Positions 55,001 to 64,000 of a DNA stretch of 64,000 nucleotides are shown here, piece after piece. The notes under the pieces are model-generated. The model was not told where the DNA came from. It saw nothing but the letters and a program-made list of their open reading frames with translations, and ran no database searches. The stretch spans positions 22,211,566 to 22,275,565 of the forward strand of contig CM051458.1 in assembly GCA_028274465.1 (NCBI GenBank), given 5' to 3'. Within the stretch, counting starts at the first letter, position 1; the number at the start of each line of letters is the position of its first letter. Source of the DNA: Plantago ovata (taxonomy: Eukaryota > Streptophyta > Magnoliopsida > Lamiales > Plantaginaceae). The translations under genes were made by a program, and so were the position numbers.

Positions 55001-55421
55001 AGACATGCATGCTGGGCGGCACGATGACATGACCCAGTATCCTGATGAGATTCCGAGCGACGAGATGCATCATGCATGCGAGTTCGGCGAGCTTGTGACT
55101 GATTCGGAGGTGCCTTACCCGAGTAAGCCTTCCTATCTTCCCCGCTGGGTCCCCGAGTGCATCAGGGCCGGTCTACTTCTGCCGTTCGAGAAGGCGCCTC
55201 TTCGGAATGCCAATTGGATTCAAATTAACAAGCCGGTAATGGGGCGCGGGGAGGGTTTTGTGAAGCCCGAGCTGATTACTCATGCTAACGCAATCAAGGA
55301 GGCTCGCCAGAAGGATGGCGACGTGAACTTGCATACTCCGAACAGCCCTACTCGAGCCGGTGCTTCGACGAGCAGTGTCCCTGGGAACCAGAGTGAATTC
55401 TCGGCCAGTCGGACCCGGTAA
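52050..55421 (+). pseudogene. Antisense ORF of T (gypsy-type transposon protein, PF04195-like), spliced
   Basis: The start MSESDDSQNRHD is chosen over the upstream open frame because of the splice site before it. Acidic region (E/D-rich, about residues 45-90), then basic KRSKKKASRSKKK. The conserved domain at about 53290-53600 includes LDRGWILPFCDPFKYI and KKLGIPVNFHNCNQLFKV. A coiled-coil region follows (VIEELEKTVAAEKAK). Two introns are well supported: 53907-54027 and 54487-54581, both GT-AG with TGTGCAG and TTGCAG ends, and both keep the flanking frames joined. Breaks: a 19-bp tandem duplication and further frame change at 52884-52985, an extra C in a C7 run near 54310, and TAG at 54382. 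Function unknown. Confidence 0.75.
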
Positions 55422-55845
55422 AGGCGCGAGAGCTTGATCAAGGCCGAGTATGCTTGATCAGGCGTTAATCTTGTACTTGTATTTTTAGTGTTTTTTCCGA
55501 ACAATTTCCTGCTTTCATAATGTGCTATTCGGCCCTTGGTGGCGTACACGATCCAATTTCATAATTTTCCATTCGGCCCCTTGTGGCGTACTCGATCCCC
55601 GTTGTATTATAACATGATGCATGCTTTCCTTACTTTCTTCAATAGAATTTTCTCCTCGATTTCTTTCCTATACTTGTATTTTCTTTTTTTACTAACTCCG
55701 TAGTTATGATGTATAACTTGAATAGAGTAGTTAAACACGTACAAGTTAAGATCGAGTAGCCAAGCTCCTCGAGTCATAAAATAGCAAGATGATCTTTGCT
55801 AACGATAATTCGGACAATACTTCTCGAGCTTCTAAGGTAGTTGGA
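55422..55845. other. T spacer left of alpha5
   Basis: No gene seen. It contains a short imperfect repeat (TTCGGCCC..TTG..GGCGTAC at about 55529 and 55573), likely the 3' UTR of the antisense ORF. Confidence 0.5.
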
Positions 55846-55850
55846 GCGCT
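55846..55850. repeat. Target-site duplication of alpha5, left (GCGCT)
   Basis: GCGCT before the LTR and again at 62593-62597 after the other LTR. Confidence 0.95.
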
Positions 55851-57253
55851 TGATGATGTCGTTTTTCACCAATTAAATTTGTTTCAAAAGCCTAAGAACA
55901 CTTATCACTGCACAAACTAGAGTGCAATGGCAAGTTCTCCCCGAGTGTCGTTCTCTCGGGACCTAACGTGGCTTTGCTTGGGGTTTTTGCAAGCAATTTC
56001 AGTCAACAAATTCAAAGTTTGATAGAATCATTTCCTTTGAACAATAGCAACGAGAAATCAGATTTATGTAAACAAGATTGGAAAACGTTGGTAGTAGAAA
56101 TCAAATACACATGCATGGGTTACGTATATGCTCACAAGTTCAGTGCGTAGAACCTTCGATCAAGTCTGCTAAGCAACTTGTCTAGGCAAATTTAAGATAC
56201 ACATCATGAAAGATCACTATCAATAATTTAGAGGTCCTTGTCACCAACACCATTTATCTAGCATGCTGCAAATCTCTAACATACAACCCTATAGCTTTCA
56301 TCGACCAAGAGTTTGTCACTATACTCAATTCGAATATATTTTATAGGCAACTAAGAATCATATGAAGGGATTTGCAGCAAGATTGAATCACAATCTCATG
56401 TAAGCATAAACATAACCCATAGCATGCATATTCTACATTCTACCACCAACACAAAAGATTTAGCTACTCATATTCATCAACATAGACATCAATTCATATG
56501 AATAATAATTGGAATTCATCATATCAAGCTACAAGACAAGAGAGTGATACAAGTTACCACCAAAGCTGTCACTAATCGGTACAAAGCAGGGAAAACCTCT
56601 CCGTAGATGATTACAAAGGATGAATCCTCAATCAAAACCTTGAATCCCAAGCTAAAATACAAAGAAATCTGAATATTCTCTGAGTTTTGTGGCTTAGGAG
56701 CTCTCCAAAACGAAGTTACAGTTCAAAAGATATCCAAAAAATGACTGAAGATCAGATCTAAGAAGGAAAATCTGAAAACGTAACCGCTGCCAAGCGGACC
56801 GCTTGGAGAATCCAAGCGGAGCGCTTGGCAAGCGAAGTGCTTTGGCACTCCAAGCGCTTCGCTTGGCTTCTGTGCCAAAGCTCCTGGAAAATGAAGCGGA
56901 GCGCTTCACTATTCCAGGCGCTTAGCTTGGCTCCTGGGCAGATTTTTGTCTTCAAACTCAATCTTTTTGCCCTCGCATGGCCCTCGGGTGCCTTGGACTC
57001 ATCCTTCTCGATGCTTATTGATGCTCAAACACTTACGAACAAGCCACGGAGATTGGGGAACTTAAACGGGGCCATCTTTTCCATCAAAAAGGCTCGTGTT
57101 TAGCTCCAAAAATGTCGTTTCGTACCTAAGTGCCTGAAAATGCAGAAAACACAAAACGTGACACTATTCTACAAAACTAACCAAAAAACAAGGCTAAAAG
57201 ATAGCAAAAGAAGGTAAAAAGACAAGATGAACGCGTCAAAAATACGTTCATCA
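55851..57253 (-). repeat. 3' LTR of alpha5
   Basis: TGATGATGTCG to ACGTTCATCA, with the AAGCG cluster at about 56787-56935. Differs from 61191-62592 at a small number of sites. Confidence 0.94.
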
Positions 57254-59212
57254 AACTCCCCAAACCAAACCTTTGCTTGTCCTCAAGCAACAAACTATCC
57301 TAAATGCAACACAAAAGGAGTCTCATGCCAAGTAAAGTGAACTTATCTATTGAATCTACCAAATGCTTACGAACAAAACCAAATGAGCATGACATGCAAG
57401 TAGGTTGAAGAATGCCTCGATTGCGAATATACACATTCTCATGTGCACTTGGTTAAATAAAGGAGTCTCTCGTAACATCTTCTACGTGGACCTGGTCAGT
57501 GACGACACAATGATGCATGTTATCATACTAGAATTGCCCCGTGCCTATGAAACCGAGGGCTTACTACTGTTCACCAAGCGAGACTTTTCCTCAAGAGAGG
57601 GCGAACCAATACTGACTCTCATCAAACGAAGGAGGGTTCCCTTAGAAGATAACACTCCCCTATTCTACCCAGACTCTCAAGAATGAGCCTCTTTCAACAC
57701 TTCTTGAATAGCAAGACGAGGATGGTCAAGAACAGGCCTTGGACAAAGACGACACGAAACGAAAGATAGAATTTACAATTCGACACTTCACAAGGACAAA
57801 ATATTTACATGACACTTGACACTACGAGACTGCTTTTGGCTTGCAACGACCCTTCTTTTGCTTTTGGGTCTTATTCTTTATTTTCTTTTTTTTTTTTTTT
57901 CTTTTCTCTTTTTTTTTTTTTTTTTTTAATATTTCTTTTTCTTTCTTCTTCTTTTCTTTTTCTCTCTTTTTTTTTGGCAAGCAGCAGTACTAAGTGTCAA
58001 AAACACCTCCCCAAACCTATTCGAAAGAATAGGTTTGAGCACGAAGACGAAAAAGAAAAAGGAAAGACTCTTTTACAAAGACACCTCTCCAAACCTATTC
58101 GAAAGAATAGGTTGGGACACAAACCAAAAAGAAAAAGAAAAAGGAAACTTTACAACGACTCAAAGACGAAAGACAAGATCAAATAAGGCAACCCCCTCCC
58201 CAAACCTATTCGATAGAATAGGTTTAATACAAGGAATCGCACACCTCACACTACCTCCTTCCTAGGCATTTGGCAATCTCTAATCGAGGTGAAGAACTTG
58301 TCGCCTCTTACGTACATAATTACACGGGTTACAACCATAGATTCTGACATGCATCATTTAATATGGCCATCGTGAACCGCAGTAGAAGAAACACCACTCA
58401 AGGTGATGTCGAGACTACTAAGCTTAACTAGTGCACAAGCGAATGTGACAAACCAAGCGAGACAAGCCTCAAACTACTTGCAAAGTGATGCAACATATGA
58501 TCAATGGTCATAAACACTTAGTCTACTCAATAAAAAAGTTCAAAAGACTTGGCAATAAACTCCACACACAACAACGTGCAACAACTAATCTATGGATGAT
58601 ATGCATGCAAAAATTTGAAAAAACACGACAAATCACATGAACTTGAGTAAAATCAGGCATGTACGAACCACTCAAGCATATAGTACTGAAAATCCAATAC
58701 CCCCTCCCCAAACCTAAACTTTTGCTCGTCCTCGAGCAAAGAAAAGTTGAATGAAAAGGAAAAATTGGATTGAAAGTACACTTCCCTGAGATAAAGGTTC
58801 GTGTCCAATCTCCTATATATGAGTAGTACCTGAAAGGACTTAAGAAACATGTGAAAACGGGTGCGCAAAGGTGAGAATAATGGAAAAAACGAGGAAAATC
58901 TGGGTACAGGGTCCAGGCGGACCGCTTGGCTCCCGCCAAGCGGTTCGCTCGCAAGCGGAGCGCTTGGGAGGCTCCAGGCGCTCCGCTTGAATTTCCAGGA
59001 AGTTGCAAAACTTTCTGGAATTTCAAGCGGACCGCTTGGGCTTGCCAAGCGCTTCGCTTGGCTCTGTTTCCAGATTTTCGATGTTTTTTCCTATCTTAAT
59101 CACCTAAGGCACCAAGACAAACACTAGACTAAACGAATCACGACAAAAGGCACACAGGCCACAACTACAAAAGCAAACTAAGAAAGCTAACTAAATGCAA
59201 AACACTTACCAC
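57254..59212 (-). other. alpha5 PPT and full-length 3' UTR
   Basis: PPT at 57254-57290. Three palindrome + purine modules lie at 58006-58036, 58084-58113 and 58191-58225, and pyrimidine tracts at 57880-57976. The internal PPT-like motif is at 58697-58735 (sense CTCGAGGACGAGCAAAAG, then GTTTGGGGAGGGGGTA). A palindrome cluster is at 58915-59062. The complete version against which alpha2, alpha3 and alpha4 can be compared. Confidence 0.85.
58915..59062. repeat. AAGCG palindrome cluster in 3' UTR (alpha5)
   Basis: Same composite array as 45575-45712, reverse orientation. Confidence 0.85.
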
Positions 59213-59230
59213 CTCGGGTTGCCTCCCGAG
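59213..59230 (-). other. Conserved hairpin after protease stop (alpha5)
   Basis: Sense CTCGGG-AGGCAA-CCCGAG, 43 nt after the protease stop codon. Confidence 0.85.
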
Positions 59231-59272
59231 AAGCGCCTTTGTTTACACGTCGTTGGCTCGACTCTTCAAGGC

Positions 59273-60994
59273 TCAATTGGGGTTGAATTCATATTGGGTA
59301 CTAGACTTCCCCATCAATGCCCTCTTTAATCGGTGAAATCCCTGCACATTTGAACGAAGGAATAGAGGACCAAAGTATCCTATAAGTTTGTTAGTGCAAG
59401 TCTTCTCAACACATGAATTAACAATGGCTCGCAACATGTGTCGCTTGCCATCTACCTCAAAACTACATGTACGACGGTACATGTCAATCACTATGTGCAC
59501 CTTATTGATGAAGGCTCTTCCCAACAGGACCACATCCTTAAGATTGGCTTCCGAAGTCGGCATAACTATGAAGCTCGTCTTCACCTCAAAACCGGCAACT
59601 CTAACAACCAAGTCTTCGAGAACTCCCAAAGGTCTCCTCATAGACCCATCAGCAAGTTGAACCATAGCTTTCATAGGCTTCAAACCAGTCAACCGGGACT
59701 CTTCATACACATTCATCGGCAAGACATTGACTCCAGCTCCTGTGTCCAATGTAGCCAATATACCATCCTTCGTGCCAAGACCGATTTCCACATCGAAGCT
59801 CTCATGTGCGGGTACTTCCACCATCTCATCCTCAGACGATGAGCTTTCTTCTTCAATATGTGAAGCTTCTTCCTCAACCATTGAGGGCTTAGGCTCCTCG
59901 TTAGCAACGCAAGGCTCAGAGATTTTCTTGCTACTTGGAACCTCTACTCGTGCTCCTTCTCTTGTGACCGTGATCTCAACTGGAATATTAGTCACCACCG
60001 TGATGGCCATAGCTCTCTCGGTATTACCCAAAAGCTTCTCTTGCTCAGGACTAGCTCCTCTATGAATGAGCTCTTGCAACTTCCTGTTAAGGGAAGAAGT
60101 ACTAGCCTCCAAGTTCTCAAACCGCTTCTCGTTCATAGCCTGATTCTTGTAATAAGATTCCATAAACTTGTCGGTCTTTTCTACCAAGCTTTGCACCATG
60201 GCGACCAAAGAGGATGGAGCATATCCGGGTACCACATAGTTTACCTCAGCATGTTGACGTTGACTGGCGAATCCTTGCTCATAGTCATCACCACGACCCA
60301 CTTTCTCTTCAAAAGCCGCTATGGGTTCTTCTCTAGTTTCTTTTGAATGAATCTTGGCTCTTATATTCCGGTTCTGAGAATTCCGGTACATTATATCCAA
60401 CTTAGCTTGAGCTTGACTCGGAAACAACTCTCCCATGCTTCCTCCACAAATGCTATGCACTTGTGCTTGAACACCAGGATGCAAACCATTATAGAAGAAT
60501 TGGATGAGCTGACCTCCATCGAAGCCGTGATGTGGGCACCGATATTGCAACCCCTTAAACCGATCATAAGCCTCATGGAAAGCTTCATCATACTTCTGCT
60601 CAAAAGTGCTGATTTGTCTCTTCATAACCATAGTCTTGGAAGCGGGATAATACCGATCCATAAATTTTTCAAACACTTGAGCCCATGTGGTCAAAGATCC
60701 CGCTTCTAAGGTTCTCAACCAAGCCTTCGCTCTATCCCCAATTCACATAGAGAAAACCTTCATCCGCAAATCATCATCAGTAATTCCATCCGGTCTAGGC
60801 AAGTAGAGCACGAAATTCTCTAAGTCATTCACATACCCAATGACGTCCTCATTGTCCACGCCATAGAACTTGGGTAATTGCTGGAACACGTGTCCTTTAA
60901 GCTCCAGATTCCTCGTTGCATCATTGAGAACAATAGCTGGACCACTAGGTCCAACCGTAACTTTTGAGAGTAACTTCAGTGGTTGCTCAGCCAT
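59273..60994 (-). pseudogene. gag-pro: alpha5 gag-protease, zinc knuckle deleted
   Basis: Starts MAEQPLKLLSKVTVG, equivalent to MAERPIRTI inside alpha3 gag; the first ~65 codons of gag are not present in frame. An in-frame TGA follows KVFSM, where other copies have GLGDRAKAW. The gag core (MDRYYPASKT, FFYNGLHPG) is intact. The region holding the CCHC knuckle in alpha3 is missing: the frame passes from NIRAKIHSKETREE to EVNYVVPGYAPSS. The protease has LDTGAGVNVLPMN and VQLADGSMRRP. It could have been mobilised only by proteins from other copies. Confidence 0.88.
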
Positions 60995-61170
60995 CTCGCC
61001 TGAAATCTAGGGCAATCAACACAACACTCAGACAAGAATTAGTTCCCGTTAGTGAAACAAAAACCAGAACACATAGAATTAAGCACAAAGAAATAGGGGG
61101 AAAGAAATGGGGTGAGAAAGTGATGTTGGCTGAAAAACCAAAACAAAAACACCAAACAAAGGAGTTAAGT

Positions 61171-61190
61171 CCCTGGCAACGGCGCCAAAT
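61171..61190 (-). other. PBS of alpha5 (tRNA-Asp type, one change)
   Basis: Sense ATTTGGCGCCGTTGCCAGGG; one G-to-A change relative to alpha3 near the distal end. Confidence 0.9.
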
Positions 61191-62592
61191 TGATGATGTC
61201 GTTTTTCACCAATTAAATTTGTTTCAAAAGCCTAAAAACACTTATCAATACACAAACTAGAGTGCAATGGCAAGTTGTCCCCGAGTGTCGTTCTCTCGGG
61301 ACCTAACGTGGCTTTGCTTGGGGTTTTTGCAAGCAATTTCAGTCAACGAATTCAAAGTTTGATAGACTCGTTTCCTTTGAACAATAGCAACGAGAAATCA
61401 GATTTATGTAAACAAGATTGGAAAACGGTTGGTGGTAGAAATCAAATACACATGCATGAGTTACGTATATGCTCACAAGTTCAGTGCGTAGAACCTTCGA
61501 TCAAGTCTGCTAAGCAACTTGTCTAGGAAAATTTAAGACACACATCATGAAAGATCACTATCATTAATTTAGAGGTGCTTGTCACAAACACCATTTATCT
61601 AGCATGCTGCAAATCTCTAACATACAACCCTATAGCTTTCATTGACCAAGAGTTTGTCACTATACTCAATTCGAATATATTTTATAGGCAACTAAGAATC
61701 ATATGAAGGGATTTGCAGCAAGATTGAATCACAATCTCATGTAAGCATAAACATAACCCATAGCATGCATATTCTACATTCTACCACCAACACAAAAGAT
61801 TTAGCTACTCATATTCATCAACATAGACATCAATTCATATGAATAATAATTGGAATTCATCATATCAAGCTACAAGACAAGAGAGTGATACAAGTTACCA
61901 CCAAAGCTGTCACTAATCGGTACAAAGCAAGGAAAACCTCTCCGTAGATGATTTCAAAGGATGAATCCTCAATCAAAACCTTGAATCCCAAGCTAAAATA
62001 CAAAGAAATCTGAATATTCTCTGAGTTTTGGGGCTTAGGAGCTCTCCAAAACGAAGTTACAGTTCAAAAGATATCCAAAAAATGACTGAAGATCAGATCT
62101 AAGAAGGAAAATCCGAAAACGTAACCGCTGCCAAGCGGACCGCTTGGAGAAGCCAAGCGGAGCGCTTGGCAAGCGAAGCGCTTTGGCACTCCAAGCGCTT
62201 CGCTTGGCTTCTGTGCCAAAGCTCCTGGAAAATGAAGCGGAGCGCTTCACTATTCCAGGCGCTTAGCTTGGCTCCTGGGCAGATTTTTGTCTTCAAACTC
62301 AATCTTTTTGCCCTCGCATGGCCCTCGGGTGCCTTGGACTCATCCTTCTCTATGCTTATTGATGCTCAAACACTTACGAACAAGCCACGGAGATTGAGGA
62401 ACTTCAACGGGGCCATCTTTTCCATAAAAAAGGCTCGTTTTTAGCTCCAAAACGTCGTTTCGTACCAAGTGCCTGAAAATGCAGAAAACACAAAACGTGA
62501 CACTATTCTACGAAACTAACCAAAAAAAAGGCTAAAAGATAGCAATGTAAGGTAAAAAAGACAAGATGAACGCGTCAAAAATACGTTCATCA
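61191..62592 (-). repeat. 5' LTR of alpha5
   Basis: Near-identical partner of 55851-57253, followed by GCGCT. Confidence 0.94.
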
Positions 62593-62597
62593 GCGCT
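62593..62597. repeat. Target-site duplication of alpha5, right (GCGCT)
   Basis: Exact repeat of 55846-55850. Confidence 0.95.
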
Positions 62598-63023
62598 CCT
62601 CGATTTCCTTTGATAACTAAGGAAAATTCTAAGTGTTGGGCCAGAACGACTCAGGTTTCTCCTCGATCTCCTTCTGCTCGCCGCTTCTATCGCCTTAAAA
62701 GGTTTCGCTATTAATTATCTCTTACAGATAAGAGAGCGGGGAGGGTTCCCTTAATAAAGCGAAATCGGGTAGCTCTTACGTAGATCGAGTAAGCTTTCAT
62801 GATTGAATAGCAGCATAATAGTTCTATAATTGAACAGTTTTTGAAAGATAGACATTGCATTGATTTGTCGGAAATACAATTACAATGGGGCTCCTCGGCC
62901 AGCTTGCTTACAACAACTTCTTAACAAAAACAAGAGGTACCTCTCACTTGAACTAGTGAGGAATCCTTCTCGATCTATGGGCCTTTCACAGGGGTTATTC
63001 AAAAAGCTTTTTCTCCAAACAAC
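62598..63023 (-). other. T spacer between integrase and alpha5
   Basis: No gene seen. Continues T sequence across the alpha5 insertion (TCCTCGATTTCC, and repeated GATCGAG phrases as in 55740-55800). Confidence 0.6.
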
Positions 63024-64000
63024 TCAAGCGTAGAATCTCTGGAGGTTAGAAGTATTCCATGGGTTCTTTAATACTCTTCCCTCCATGTCTTGAAGACGAT
63101 AACTTCCATTGGACCTTGCTTCTATTATCTTGTAGGGGCCTTCCCAATTGGGTTGCATCTTCCCAACTTTGCCCAGGATGTCTGCTCTTCGGAGTACTAG
63201 GTCTCCTACTTGGAAGTCTCTCTCTGTCACACCTTTGTTGTAGGTCTTCGCGATCAGTGCTTGGTATCTGAGGATGTTGGCCAAGGCGTTGGTCCTCGCT
63301 TCACTAACCATCTCCAGGTCGAAGAGTCTCTCTGTATGATTGTCCTCGGGTTGATACCCTTGGATTCTGAGGGTTTCTACCGCCACTTCTGCTGGTATGA
63401 CCGCCTCGGACCCATAAACTAGCGAGAAGGGAGTCTCTCTTGTAGTTGTCTTTGAAGTAGTGCGGTATGCCCACACCACTCCATCAAGCTCGTCGACCCA
63501 GTCCTTGTTGGTGGCGAACCTCTTCTGCAAGTTGTTGACGAGGATTTTGTTGACGGCCTCTGTTTTCCCATTGGATTGAGGATGTTCTACAGAGGTATAC
63601 CTCCTCTCAATCTTCATTTCCTTGCACCATTCATTGAATCTTTGGCCACAAAATTGAGCACCATTATCCGAGATGAGGACTCTCGGCAAGCCAAATCGAC
63701 ACACAATGTTCCTCCATACGAAGTTCATCACTCTTTTTTCGGTGATGGTAGATACTGCCTCAACTTCCGCCCACTTGATAAAGTATTCGACCGCAACAAT
63801 GATGAACTTTTTTTGACCCGTGCCTCTTGGGAAAGGACCGACTATGTTGATACCCCATATGTCGAAAGGGCAAGTGATGGTGATGGGCATGAGAGGTTTC
63901 GCTGGGACGTTGATCAAATTGGCGTGCATTTGACACTCCTCGCACCTTCTCACGAATTGGGCAGCGTCTTCGCGAACAGTGGGCCAGTAGTATCCTTGTC
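63024..64000 (-). CDS. T integrase (partial, open at right edge)
   Basis: Ty3/gypsy integrase catalysing insertion of element DNA. The frame is open through the window edge (GYYWPTVREDA upstream of RRCEECQ, the C-C half of the zinc finger). The core has ISDNGAQF (second D) and SNGKTEAVNK (E), but the first catalytic aspartate, normally in WG-x-D-IVGP, is asparagine (WGINIVGPF; codon 63846-63848, AAC). The C-terminal domain has DLVLRRADILGKVGKMQPNWEGP. No stop or frame change within 325 codons, so it is young but probably catalytically dead. The sequence type differs from the alpha/G5 integrases and fits the Tat/Ogre lineage. Confidence 0.9.
   Translation of the reverse strand, partial: QGYYWPTVREDAAQFVRRCEECQMHANLINVPAKPLMPITITCPFDIWGINIVGPFPRGTGQKKFIIVAVEYFIKWAEVEAVSTITEKRVMNFVWRNIVCRFGLPRVLISDNGAQFCGQRFNEWCKEMKIERRYTSVEHPQSNGKTEAVNKILVNNLQKRFATNKDWVDELDGVVWAYRTTSKTTTRETPFSLVYGSEAVIPAEVAVETLRIQGYQPEDNHTERLFDLEMVSEARTNALANILRYQALIAKTYNKGVTERDFQVGDLVLRRADILGKVGKMQPNWEGPYKIIEARSNGSYRLQDMEGRVLKNPWNTSNLQRFYA

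Larger units (their letters stand above)
55851..62592 (-). mobile_element. alpha5: complete gag-protease-only alpha element
   Basis: 6.74 kb with two near-identical ~1.4-kb LTRs, PBS, PPT and an exact 5-bp target duplication. Internally only gag-protease, hairpin, one palindrome cluster and the 3' UTR; both ORF3 and pol are absent. High LTR identity indicates a young insertion, despite the element being non-autonomous with a defective gag. Confidence 0.94.
49731..64000 (-). mobile_element. T: Tat/Ogre-like gypsy element with antisense ORF
   Basis: Minus-strand element: integrase at the right edge, spacer (interrupted by alpha5), an antisense multi-exon ORF on +, tandem repeats, then 3' LTR. 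Tat-lineage elements are known to carry extra antisense ORFs and tandem repeats between pol and the 3' LTR. RT, gag and the 5' LTR lie outside the window. The left end is placed where alpha4 protease stops; the first TG is at 49734. Confidence 0.8.

Overview
The window is a repeat-dense piece of a flowering-plant (probably eudicot) nuclear genome. I found no host gene. Essentially everything assignable is nested, mostly decayed retrotransposon: Ty3/gypsy elements of an Athila-like group, two Ty1/copia elements of one SIRE-like family, a Tat/Ogre-like gypsy with an antisense ORF, and one L1-type LINE. The evidence for a plant is the domain types: copia gag-pre-integrase/IN/RT, gypsy RT with an FMDD box, a LINE ORF2 with a C-terminal RNase H, primer-binding sites matching the 3' end of plant tRNA-Asp, and a 'gypsy-type transposon' antisense ORF.

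Layout, left to right. 1-2608: 3' end of an Athila-like element on + (copy alpha1). 2609-22421: copia-A on -, broken by three insertions. These are alpha1 at its left edge, a complete gag-protease-only gypsy (G1, 2797-11070, target duplication TCTGT), and a second copia of the same family (copia-B, 13591-21761, target duplication ATAGT) sitting in the LTR of copia-A. 22422-23760: an unassigned LTR-like stretch. 23760-27325: a LINE with a 566-bp internal tandem duplication, ending at a long (TA)n tract. 27577-33663: G5, an Athila-like element on - with decayed pol. 33664-35214: G4, the 5' end of another gypsy on +. 35215-49730: three partial copies of the alpha family (alpha2 -, alpha3 +, alpha4 -) with inverted junctions and one 100-N scaffold gap. 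49731 to the window end: a Tat-like element (T) on - with its LTR, a 66-bp minisatellite, a spliced antisense ORF on + and an integrase. It is interrupted by alpha5 (55851-62592), a complete gag-protease-only element with target duplication GCGCT.

How the parts fit. The gypsy families G1, G4, G5 and alpha share a plan: LTR, tRNA-Asp PBS, gag-protease, a short conserved hairpin, a cluster of GC palindromes, a leader exon, a ~542-bp intron, a third ORF of the PF20167-like 'plant transposon protein' type, pol in some copies, another palindrome cluster, and a long 3' UTR carrying repeated 'palindrome + purine tract' modules before the true polypurine tract. Pol-less copies (G1, alpha4, alpha5) presumably depended on enzymes from copies with pol.

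The strongest unexplained signals are four. (1) An 18-nt hairpin just after the protease stop has compensatory stem changes between families. (2) An intron of constant position and length precedes ORF3, suggesting ORF3 is a separate transcription unit. (3) Family-specific palindrome arrays sit at matching places (next to the LTR TATA box, upstream of ORF3, after pol). (4) Palindrome-plus-purine modules are iterated in the 3' UTR. All family names and functions are from motif recognition by eye; no database search was run.
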